Below, in pieces: positions 1 through 5,521 of a stretch of DNA of 11,259 nucleotides. The first letter of the stretch is position 1, and the number at the start of each line of letters is the position of its first letter. Made by a program: the position numbers and the translations under genes. The notes under the pieces were generated by a model that saw only the letters and a program-made list of their open reading frames with translations, was not told the origin of the DNA and ran no database searches. The stretch covers positions 1 through 11,259 of the forward strand of contig JAOPYS010000003.1 of NCBI GenBank assembly GCA_025964465.1. The letters run 5' to 3'. Source of the stretch: Thermoleophilia bacterium. Its GTDB lineage: Bacteria; Actinomycetota; Thermoleophilia; Gaiellales; SKUG01.

Positions 1-223
1 GGTACCAGTGGTAGCCGGGCGAGCCCGGGAGCTGCAGCGGCGCGCGAGGCGAGACCACGTGCAGCCGGCGCTGCGGGTCGAGGTGGTCGGCCAGGCCGAG
101 CAGGTCGGCCTCGTCGCTGCCCCGGCCGTGGTGCAGCACGAGCAGCCCGCGGGGCGCGCCGTCCGCGGGCCGCTCGCGGAAGCTGAGCCCGGTGCGCGCG
201 CTCGTGGTCGGGGCGGCGCTCAC
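1..223 (-). CDS. Phospholipase/carboxylesterase-type alpha/beta hydrolase (5' part only)
   Basis: Only the first 74 codons are inside the window; the gene continues past the left edge. Reading from the GTG at 223-221, the protein runs through a hydrophobic strand, then HHGRGSDEADLLGLADHL (about residues 30-47), then VVSPRAPLQLPG and a GYHWY segment. The strand followed by HHGRG is the oxyanion-loop region of the phospholipase/carboxylesterase alpha/beta hydrolase family (PF02230-like); the nucleophile elbow GxSxG would lie outside. The GTG start overlaps the TGA of the dioxygenase gene as GTGA, so the two are almost certainly translationally coupled. A dioxygenase plus such a hydrolase is the same pair as Bacillus MhqE and MhqD, involved in quinone and electrophile resistance; that shared role is inference. 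The substrate cannot be told from this fragment. Confidence 0.82.
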   Translation of the reverse strand, partial: MSAAPTTSARTGLSFRERPADGAPRGLLVLHHGRGSDEADLLGLADHLDPQRRLHVVSPRAPLQLPGSPGYHWY

Positions 224-1203
224 GCCCGCACCTGCCTCGACCGCGGCAGGTCCAACGACCGCAGGATGGCGCGGATCTCGTCCGCGTGCTGTCCGAAGCG
301 CGGCGGTACGCGCAGCTCGCGTCCCAGCTCGCCGGGCTCTTCGTCGGTCGCGAATCCAGGCGAGCGCGTCGCGATCTCGAAGAGCACCCCGCTCGGCATC
401 CGGAAGTAGATGGCATCGAAGTAGTCGCGGTCCTGCACGGGCGTGACGTACGCGCCGGCGTCGTGCACGCGCGACTGCCAGGCGAGCTGGTCCTCGTCGG
501 GGGTGGCCCACGCGACGTGGTGGACCGTCCCGGCGCCCTGCCGGCCGGGCTGGGAGGGGGCGGGGTCGTAGGTCATGCGCACCTGTCGCCCCGCGCCGCC
601 GACCTCGAAGGCGCGGGCATCGTCGCTGCCCGCGTCCGCGACCCGCGTGAAGCCCAGGGTCTCCTCGAGCAGGGCCTCGTCGGCGGCCGGGCGTACGGGG
701 TAGGCGCGCACGCCGACGACGCCCAGCACGGCGTGCTCGGCGGGCACGTCGGGGGAGGACGCGGCGAGCCGCGGCCCGTGCTCGCCCGCGACCAGCAGGT
801 CGAACTCGAGCCCGTCGCCGTCGCGGAACCGCAGCACGTCGTCGGCGACGCGCTCGGTGGGTGTCGCCGCCTCGTCGAGGCGGCCGGCCCAGAAGTCGAG
901 GGCGTCGCGTGTCGCCACGCCCAGTTCGATGCGGTGGATCATCCCGGCTCCGGCGCGCCCGGGGCGTGCGCCGCGGACCTCGAACCACGTCAGCAGCGAG
1001 CCGGGGCTGCCGGCGTCGTCGCCGAAGTAGAGGTGGTACATGTCGGGGGCGTCGAAGTTGACGGTCTGCTTCACGAGGCGCAGGCCGAGCAGGCCCTCGT
1101 AGAAGTCGGCGTTCTGCTGCGCGTCGCCGGTGATCATCGTGACGTGGTGCAGGCCGTCGAGCTGCGGGGCGGCGGTGGGGGTGGGTGCGACTGGGAGGTC
1201 CAT
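220..1203 (-). CDS. Ring-cleaving dioxygenase, VOC/glyoxalase superfamily (MhqE/MhqO-like)
   Basis: A 327-residue protein, about the usual length of the MhqO/MhqE/LinE-like extradiol dioxygenases, with two vicinal-oxygen-chelate halves. The first half opens with LDGLHHVTMITGD (His19/His20) and has LGLRLVKQTVNFD and MYHLYFGD, all hallmarks of this group. The second half has GTVHHVAWATPDE (His228/His229) and GVLFEIATRSPGF (Glu276). The His, His, Glu set is the expected metal site (Fe or Mn), and all three elements are present. Homologues act on hydroquinones and catechols; the substrate here is unknown. The ATG at 1203 is preferred because it sits six bases after a TACGCT -10-like box and has no Shine-Dalgarno sequence, consistent with leaderless translation. 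A GTG two codons upstream is the alternative. It overlaps the downstream hydrolase by four bases, and its promoter is covered by a perfect 20-bp palindrome. Confidence 0.93.
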   Translation of the reverse strand: MDLPVAPTPTAAPQLDGLHHVTMITGDAQQNADFYEGLLGLRLVKQTVNFDAPDMYHLYFGDDAGSPGSLLTWFEVRGARPGRAGAGMIHRIELGVATRDALDFWAGRLDEAATPTERVADDVLRFRDGDGLEFDLLVAGEHGPRLAASSPDVPAEHAVLGVVGVRAYPVRPAADEALLEETLGFTRVADAGSDDARAFEVGGAGRQVRMTYDPAPSQPGRQGAGTVHHVAWATPDEDQLAWQSRVHDAGAYVTPVQDRDYFDAIYFRMPSGVLFEIATRSPGFATDEEPGELGRELRVPPRFGQHADEIRAILRSLDLPRSRQVRA

Positions 1204-1209
1204 GTCCAC

Positions 1210-1238
1210 AGCGTAGGGCAAAGTAGTTGCGCGCGCAA
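1210..1238 (-). promoter_or_regulatory. Leaderless promoter of the dioxygenase-hydrolase operon
   Basis: On the minus strand TTGCGC (1238-1233) and TACGCT (1215-1210) are separated by exactly 17 bases. GTGGAC and then the ATG at 1203 follow. A transcript starting six to seven bases past the -10 box would begin at or next to the ATG, and no Shine-Dalgarno sequence is present. Each hexamer matches only three of six consensus positions, so the spacing and the -10 TA...T frame carry most of the weight. Confidence 0.5.
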
Positions 1239-1242
1239 CTAC
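1223..1242. promoter_or_regulatory. Perfect 20-bp palindrome, probable MarR-type operator
   Basis: The sequence GTAGTTGCGCGCGCAACTAC is identical to its own reverse complement. It covers the -35 element and part of the spacer of the dioxygenase promoter, where a dimeric repressor would block polymerase. Length and form suit a MarR-family site, and homologous mhq operons are governed by a MarR repressor (MhqR); no regulator gene is in the window. On the minus strand the palindrome is followed by TTTG, so a weak terminator for the upstream 110-residue gene is a less likely reading. Confidence 0.6.
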
Positions 1243-1247
1243 ATGGG

Positions 1248-1580
1248 TCACGTAACGGGGAGCACCGGGCCCTGCGTCCAGTTGGGCTCGACTTCGTGCA
1301 GCACGCGCATCAGCTCCAGCTCGCCCTCGATGCCGACCGCGTCGAGCTTGGCGAGGCACGACTCCACGAGCGGTGCGTGCGCCCCGTACCCGCGCACGCG
1401 CGAGATGCGGAAGGTGAACAGGTCGCGCTCGCCGGCCTTGCGCTGCAGCTGCGCGGGCGCCATGGACAGGCGGGCCTCGTCGAAGCGGATCTCCTCCTGC
1501 AGGCGCAACTCGAAGAGCATGTCGCTCCAGTCCGGGGCCTGGTCGTCGACGGCGGTGCGGAACTCGGTGGCAAGTGACAT
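1248..1580 (-). CDS. Conserved-looking hypothetical protein, 110 residues
   Basis: I do not recognise a family. The protein is soluble-looking, with no signal peptide, membrane segment or cysteine-rich motif apart from one Cys near residue 75. It starts with MSLATEFRTAVDD and is mixed alpha/beta in character, with several acidic stretches (LQEEIRFDEARL, IEGELELMRVLHEVEPNW). Coding is supported by strong G/C wobble use and an ATG (1580) with a sensible upstream signal. TAGGAT lies six bases before the ATG and can be read either as a leaderless -10 box or as a Shine-Dalgarno AGGA eight bases from the start. The gene is divergent from E1 alpha across a 71-base region holding a 30-bp dyad, so the two are probably regulated by the same factor. 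The dioxygenase gene follows 44 bases downstream but has its own promoter. Confidence 0.75.
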   Translation of the reverse strand: MSLATEFRTAVDDQAPDWSDMLFELRLQEEIRFDEARLSMAPAQLQRKAGERDLFTFRISRVRGYGAHAPLVESCLAKLDAVGIEGELELMRVLHEVEPNWTQGPVLPVT

Positions 1581-1586
1581 GCCGCG

Positions 1587-1592
1587 ATCCTA
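1587..1592 (-). promoter_or_regulatory. Leaderless-type -10 box of the 110-residue gene
   Basis: TAGGAT (four of six matches to TATAAT) lies six bases before the ATG at 1580, the same spacing seen at three other genes here. No good -35 is visible; at the expected distance (about 1610-1615) lies the centre of the 30-bp dyad, hinting that an activator or repressor acts there. AGGA within the box could instead be a Shine-Dalgarno sequence. Confidence 0.4.
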
Positions 1593-1597
1593 CCGGG

Positions 1598-1627
1598 CGT
1601 CACGTCATGAAAGGACATGTCGTGACG
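1598..1627. promoter_or_regulatory. 30-bp imperfect dyad in a divergent promoter region, operator candidate
   Basis: Left arm CGTCACG-t-CATG (1598-1609) and right arm CATG-t-CGTGACG (1616-1627) are inverted repeats with a single T/T mismatch per arm, around a six-base centre AAAGGA. Eleven of twelve positions pair. It lies in the 71-base gap between the divergent E1 alpha and 110-residue genes, over the region where the -35 elements of both promoters should be. Dyads of this span fit a dimeric winged-helix regulator; the family cannot be named from the site alone. Confidence 0.6.
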
Positions 1628-1639
1628 ACAGGTCGGTGA

Positions 1640-1651
1640 TAGCCTCCCGCC
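1640..1651 (+). promoter_or_regulatory. Leaderless promoter -10 box of E1 alpha
   Basis: GATAGCCT ends six bases before the ATG at 1652; TAGCCT (1640-1645) is a TANNNT -10 box and there is no Shine-Dalgarno sequence between it and the start. The identical GATAGCCT octamer at the identical distance precedes the E1 beta gene. The -35 is poor (TGTCGT at 1618-1623 with a 16-base spacer) and lies in the right arm of the dyad. Confidence 0.55.
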
Positions 1652-2866
1652 ATGGCTGCAACCCCGCGCGCACGCACGACGACCAAGGCTGCCCCCACGG
1701 GCGGCAAGGCCTCCGCGAAGAAGGCCACCCCGACCAAGCGGGGGAGCGGCAAGGCGCCGGTGGACGACCACGCGAAGTCCGCGTCCGGTCGCAAGTCGAT
1801 CGACGACACCGCCGGGCGCGCCGCCGCGGCCGCGTATGGCGAGCAGGTCAGCTTCGCGCGCGGCAAGCGCCCGAGCGACAAGCTCTCGAAGGCCGAGCTC
1901 GTGCAGATGTACCGCACGATGGTGCTCGCGCGCCGCTTCGAGGAGCTGGTCATCGACCAGTACCGCGAGGGCAACCTGCCGGGCTTCGTCCACGTGGCCA
2001 TCGGCCAGGAGGCGATCGCCTCCGGTGTCGGGCACGCGCTCGGTGACGACGACTTCATCGGTTCCACGCACCGCGCGCACGCGCACATCATCGCCCGCGG
2101 CTCGAACGTCGAGCACCTGATGGCGGAGATGATGGGTCGGATCACGGGCGTCTGCCAGGGCAAGGGCGGCTCGATGCACATGGCTGACATGAGCCGCAAC
2201 GTGGTCGGCGCCAACGGCGTCGTCGGCTCGGGCGCCCCGATGATGACCGGCGTCGCCCTCGCCCAGAAAGAGCTCAAGACCGGCAACGTGGCGGTCGCGT
2301 TCTACGGCGACGGTGCATCCAGCCAGGGCAACGTGCACGAGGGCATGAACCTCGCGCAGATCTGGCAGCTGCCGATCCTCTTCATCCTCGAGAACAACCG
2401 CTACGCCGAGTCGACCCCGACGTGGCAGACCGTGCCCGTCGACGACCTCACCGTGCGCGGCGCTGCCTTCGGCATGAAGACCTTCGCCGTCGACGGCAAC
2501 GACGTGCTGGCGGTCTACGACACGACGGCCGTCGCCGCCGAGTACGCCCGCGCGGGCAACGGCCCCGTGTACATCGTCGCGGAGACCAAGCGCCTCTCCG
2601 GCCACTACGTCGGCGACGCCGAGGTCTACCGCCCCAAGGGCGAGGCCAAGGCCGCGCGCCAGACCGACCCCATCCCCGCGTTCCGCGCGCAGCTGCTCGA
2701 GCGCAAGGTTCCCGAGCGCGACCTCAAGGCCGTCGAGGCCGAGGTGGAGGAGACGATGGAGCGCGCCGTGGAGGCCGCCCTCGCCGCCGACTTCCCGCCC
2801 GCCGAGGACGCCATGAAGCACGTCTACGCGGAATACCCCTACCCAGGCCCGGTCCTGGGCCTCTGA
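1652..2866 (+). CDS. Thiamine diphosphate-dependent 2-oxo acid/acetoin dehydrogenase E1, alpha subunit (AcoA-like)
   Basis: 404 residues. E1 alpha with E1 beta forms the thiamine diphosphate enzyme that decarboxylates a 2-oxo acid, or cleaves acetoin, and passes the acyl group to the E2 lipoyl arm in the cytoplasm. The core starts near residue 75 (LSKAELVQMYRTMVLARRFEE). It carries GSTHRAHAH (137-145), CQGKGGSMHMADM, and the cofactor motif GDG (219-221) with 26 residues to NN (248-249). The run ILENNRYAEST and the GKGGSMHM stretch look closer to acetoin dehydrogenase AcoA than to classical PdhA, but pyruvate remains possible. The first 50 or so residues are an added basic, disordered-looking tail with eight Lys and four Arg, absent from ordinary AcoA proteins of about 325 residues. 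The leaderless start makes this N-terminus credible, and the next Met is at 86, already inside the fold. It is divergent from the 110-residue gene. Confidence 0.95.
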   Translation: MAATPRARTTTKAAPTGGKASAKKATPTKRGSGKAPVDDHAKSASGRKSIDDTAGRAAAAAYGEQVSFARGKRPSDKLSKAELVQMYRTMVLARRFEELVIDQYREGNLPGFVHVAIGQEAIASGVGHALGDDDFIGSTHRAHAHIIARGSNVEHLMAEMMGRITGVCQGKGGSMHMADMSRNVVGANGVVGSGAPMMTGVALAQKELKTGNVAVAFYGDGASSQGNVHEGMNLAQIWQLPILFILENNRYAESTPTWQTVPVDDLTVRGAAFGMKTFAVDGNDVLAVYDTTAVAAEYARAGNGPVYIVAETKRLSGHYVGDAEVYRPKGEAKAARQTDPIPAFRAQLLERKVPERDLKAVEAEVEETMERAVEAALAADFPPAEDAMKHVYAEYPYPGPVLGL

Positions 2867-2896
2867 GCACGACGATCACTGCGTCGTTGTTCGGTC

Positions 2897-2913
2897 GCTG
2901 TGCCAAGCACAGC
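2897..2913 (+). terminator. Hairpin after E1 alpha, possible terminator
   Basis: GCTGTGC-CAA-GCACAGC is a perfect 7-bp stem with a three-base loop, 30 bases past the E1 alpha stop, followed by a pyrimidine-rich stretch (TTCCCTC) but no true T tract. Its place at the start of the longest intergenic gap in the plus-strand cluster (2867-3087) suits termination or attenuation between E1 alpha and the next gene. Confidence 0.4.
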
Positions 2914-2982
2914 TTCCCTCACACTCCTTGTCCTCGTCGCGCTCAAAGGCTCAGAGCGTGTTGGGTGATCTGCAAGTAGGGG

Positions 2983-3011
2983 TTGCCAGAACGGCGGAGC
3001 CGTCGTTCACT
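2983..3011 (+). promoter_or_regulatory. Weak promoter candidate ahead of the Gly/Ala-rich gene
   Basis: TTGCCA (2983-2988, five of six matches to TTGACA) is followed after 17 bases by TTCACT (3006-3011, three of six), within the 221-base gap between E1 alpha and the 793-residue gene. A small stem ACGGC-GGA-GCCGT (2991-3003) lies in the spacer. If real, the gene has a leader of about 70 bases and is read separately from E1 alpha. Confidence 0.25.
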
Positions 3012-3087
3012 GGGGGTGGAAGCGTGTCGTGCGGTCCCCACCTGCACGGTTCGCCCACAGCATCCCCCCGCCTGGAGCCCCCACCCC

Positions 3088-5469
3088 ATGGCCACGATCC
3101 TCCCCAACTCGAATGGCGTGAACGCGCAACTCGCCGGCATCCAGGCGACGATCCGCACGCCCGTGCCCTCGAACTCGCCGACGCTCGCCGACGGCGGCAC
3201 GTTCCTGGTCGCCCCGACCTTCCAGGCCACCCTCGGTAGCGAGACGCACGGCGGCGCCATCAGCACGATCGGCCCCGACACCACCGGCGTCACCAGCGGC
3301 GGCGGCCTCATCGGCGGCGGCGGCACCGGCGCCACGCCGGCATTCGGGGCGCAGCCCGCGGCGCCCGGCGTCGAGATCCTCCCGGTCGCACCGCCACTCC
3401 CCGGCGCGCCCGGCATCACCGTCGCGAGCGGCACCGGCACCTCCGGCAGCCCCGCGGTCAGCGGCGCTGCCGTCGCAGCTGCCATGACGACCACTCCCGC
3501 GGTCGTCGGATCGGGCACCGCCGAGGCCGTCAGCGGCTTCGGCAAGGCCGAGCGCGCCAATCCGATGAAGGCGTCCGTCGGCGGCGCCGAGTTCGGCTTC
3601 CCCTCCTTCAAGGCATCCGCGAAGACCGAGACCGCGCCCGCGATCAACTGGGGCCCGGGCTGGAAGCGCGTCGACGTCGACGGCATGTGGTACATGCAGC
3701 ACACCAACGGCACGAAGGCCATCCCCGCCGTCGAGTACCGCGTCACGCCCACGCCCGCCGACAAGGTGCAGACCATCAAGGTCGCCAACGGCTGGGGCAA
3801 GAAGTTCCCCGACGGGACCGTGCTCGTGTTCGACCGGGCCAAGGGCGCCTACAGCCTCGACGCCAAGGGCAACAAGCACAAGGTCGCCCTCGGGACGCAC
3901 ACCTTCGGCGGCGTCAAGGTCCGCGTGTTCGAGGCGAGCGTCGTGCGCACCCTCGAGCCCGGCGGCGCTGTCACCGTGTTCGACTCGCGCGGCAACAAGG
4001 GCGCCGGCAGCAAGCGCGGCATCGCTGCCGCGCTCGGTTCGGCCAACGCCGGTGCCTCCGTCTCCGGCGGCGGCAAGGGCGAGGTCGGCGGCGGCCCCAC
4101 GGGCGGCAAGACCGACGGCGCCGGGCCGGCCGGCAAGCCGGGCTCGACGGTCTCGGCCGGTGGCGCCACGACGGCCGGCGCGTTCTCCGTCGCCGACATC
4201 GACCGCCTCACGGGCGTGGCGCGCGGCCTCCTCGACCAGGTGCGCAGCGGTCACGTCGACCAGGCCCAGCTCGCCGCACTCCAGGCCCAGATCGCGACCA
4301 TTCCCGCCGGCATCCTCCAGGCCGCCGGTGCGGCCGGCACGGTCTCCTCCGACGGTGCCGCCCCCGGGTCGCTCGCCGTCGCCACCACCGCCACGACGCC
4401 CGCGGCGTCGGGCACGGCCGGGTCCACGGTCGCCGGCGGCGGTGCACCGCCCGTGGCCGGCGCCGACGCGAACTCCGCCATCCGCCAGGCTCCGGCCGGC
4501 ACGAAGGCCAAGCTCACGATGCAGGTGCCCGCCGACATGGTCGGCAAGCAGGCACGGTTCGGGCAGCTGCCCGCCGAGCTGCAGGGGGCCGTCGCCACCG
4601 CGTTCGGTTCCACCGAGGGTTCGGGGGCGCTCCAGGCCGACCAGCTCGTCCGCTTCTCCGCCTCGGGCGAGGTCTCCCTGGCCGAGGCCGGCACGATCTA
4701 CCTGCGGCACGTGCCGCAGGTGCGCGGCGGCGGGCCCGGCGAGGACCTCGCGGTGACGGTGCGCCCGACGCGGCAGCCCGGCTCGACCGGTACCTTCGGG
4801 ACCGTCTCCGGTGCCGCTGCTGGTGCCGGCGCCTCGCTCGCGACGGGCACGAGCTCGACGCACTCCGGCACCACGGCGACGATCCACGCCACCGGCGCCG
4901 CCCACCCGGGCACGACGGTCGCGACGGGCGGCGGCACCTCCACGGCGACCCGCACCACGCTCTTCCCGGCCGGCGCCAGCATGCGCAGCGTCGACCTCGG
5001 CGGCATCAACGGCTCGTTCACGTGGGGAACCCTCCCGGCGAAGGCCAAGAACGCCATCCTCGACTACCTGCGCACCGACAAGACCGACCCGGCGGCCAAG
5101 GCCTTCCAGGCGCGCGTCGGGAGCGGCTGGACCTTCGACCCCGGCGCGGTGATCGTGGTCGACGCCGGCTACGCGTCCTTCGTCGGCGGCATGGACATGG
5201 CCCGGCCTGCGCCCACCACCACCGGCGGTGGCGCGACGGCTCCGGCCCCGAGCCGCGGCCCCGGCTCCGCAGCCTCCGGCCACGATGCGACCCACGCCCC
5301 GGTCTCGGGCGGCGGCGCCAGTGGCGGCGGCGGCAGCATGGCCGGCATGCCGGGCATGGGCGGCACGCACGCGTCGACCCCCGGCAGCGCACCGCCGGTG
5401 CCGGCCGTGGCCGATCCCGGCGAGCACTCCCACGCCGGCTCGGCGATCGGCACGCCGCACACCGCCTGA
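3088..5469 (+). CDS. Unassigned 793-residue Gly/Ala/Thr/Ser-rich modular protein with Met/His-rich tail
   Basis: I recognise no family. Strong G/C wobble over the full length and ordinary residues in the compact parts show that it is coding. I chose the ATG at 3088 because it has GGAG ten bases upstream; the frame is open further up but that stretch is Cys/Arg/Pro-rich and unlike the rest. There is no signal peptide, membrane segment or cysteine. Visible layout: low-complexity 1-185; a compact, beta-looking segment 186-303 (INWGPGWKRVDVDGMWYMQ to VTVFDSRGN); Gly/Ser linker; a helical segment 366-412 (VADIDRLTGVARGLL onward); a compact segment about 471-561; Thr/Gly linker; a compact segment about 632-700; and a tail 702-793 holding six His and five Met (MAGMPGMGG, GEHSHAG). 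The two later compact segments share F-x-G-x-LPA or F-x-W-G-x-LPA openings. It interrupts an E1 alpha/E1 beta pair. A scaffold, surface or metal-binding protein is conceivable, but none is shown. Confidence 0.8.
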   Translation: MATILPNSNGVNAQLAGIQATIRTPVPSNSPTLADGGTFLVAPTFQATLGSETHGGAISTIGPDTTGVTSGGGLIGGGGTGATPAFGAQPAAPGVEILPVAPPLPGAPGITVASGTGTSGSPAVSGAAVAAAMTTTPAVVGSGTAEAVSGFGKAERANPMKASVGGAEFGFPSFKASAKTETAPAINWGPGWKRVDVDGMWYMQHTNGTKAIPAVEYRVTPTPADKVQTIKVANGWGKKFPDGTVLVFDRAKGAYSLDAKGNKHKVALGTHTFGGVKVRVFEASVVRTLEPGGAVTVFDSRGNKGAGSKRGIAAALGSANAGASVSGGGKGEVGGGPTGGKTDGAGPAGKPGSTVSAGGATTAGAFSVADIDRLTGVARGLLDQVRSGHVDQAQLAALQAQIATIPAGILQAAGAAGTVSSDGAAPGSLAVATTATTPAASGTAGSTVAGGGAPPVAGADANSAIRQAPAGTKAKLTMQVPADMVGKQARFGQLPAELQGAVATAFGSTEGSGALQADQLVRFSASGEVSLAEAGTIYLRHVPQVRGGGPGEDLAVTVRPTRQPGSTGTFGTVSGAAAGAGASLATGTSSTHSGTTATIHATGAAHPGTTVATGGGTSTATRTTLFPAGASMRSVDLGGINGSFTWGTLPAKAKNAILDYLRTDKTDPAAKAFQARVGSGWTFDPGAVIVVDAGYASFVGGMDMARPAPTTTGGGATAPAPSRGPGSAASGHDATHAPVSGGGASGGGGSMAGMPGMGGTHASTPGSAPPVPAVADPGEHSHAGSAIGTPHTA

Positions 5470-5509
5470 CCGCGGCGCGCTCCGTGGGCGCGCAGCGCGC
5501 GTGATGCGA

Positions 5510-5521
5510 TAGCCTGCGCGC
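5510..5521 (+). promoter_or_regulatory. Leaderless promoter -10 box of E1 beta
   Basis: GATAGCCT ends six bases before the ATG at 5522, with TAGCCT (5510-5515) as the -10 box, the same octamer and spacing as at E1 alpha. No Shine-Dalgarno sequence is seen and the -35 region is G+C-rich and poor. A GCGCGC-7-GCGCGC pairing just upstream (5475-5493) may help end transcription of the preceding gene, but such runs are common in this DNA. E1 beta and E2 are therefore likely transcribed from here. Confidence 0.55.

Noticed and set aside
1310..2821. 503-codon minus-strand frame antisense to E1 alpha
   Set aside because: It is a mirror of the E1 alpha gene, with low-complexity translation and no family motif, whereas the plus-strand product has complete thiamine diphosphate motifs.
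2842..2859. CCCAGG-6-CCTGGG hairpin at the end of E1 alpha as terminator
   Set aside because: It lies inside the coding sequence (codes for YPGPVLGL), has no following T run, and the stem at 2897-2913 is a better candidate.
2983..3087. Upstream extension of the 793-residue protein by 35 residues
   Set aside because: The extension is Arg/Pro/Cys-rich, unlike the cysteine-free remainder, covers the promoter-like region, and the ATG at 3088 has a GGAG upstream.
3290..3330. GGC-rich runs as a DNA repeat array or CRISPR-like element
   Set aside because: They are Gly codons of the low-complexity protein, with no regular repeat-spacer unit.
5475..5493. GCGCGC-7-GCGCGC pairing as a terminator after the 793-residue gene
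   Set aside because: Alternating GC runs arise easily here and there is no T tract; noted only in the E1 beta promoter entry.
3687..5504. 605-codon plus-strand frame overlapping the 793-residue gene
   Set aside because: The translation is Arg/Gly/His-rich filler, a frame-shifted shadow of the real gene.
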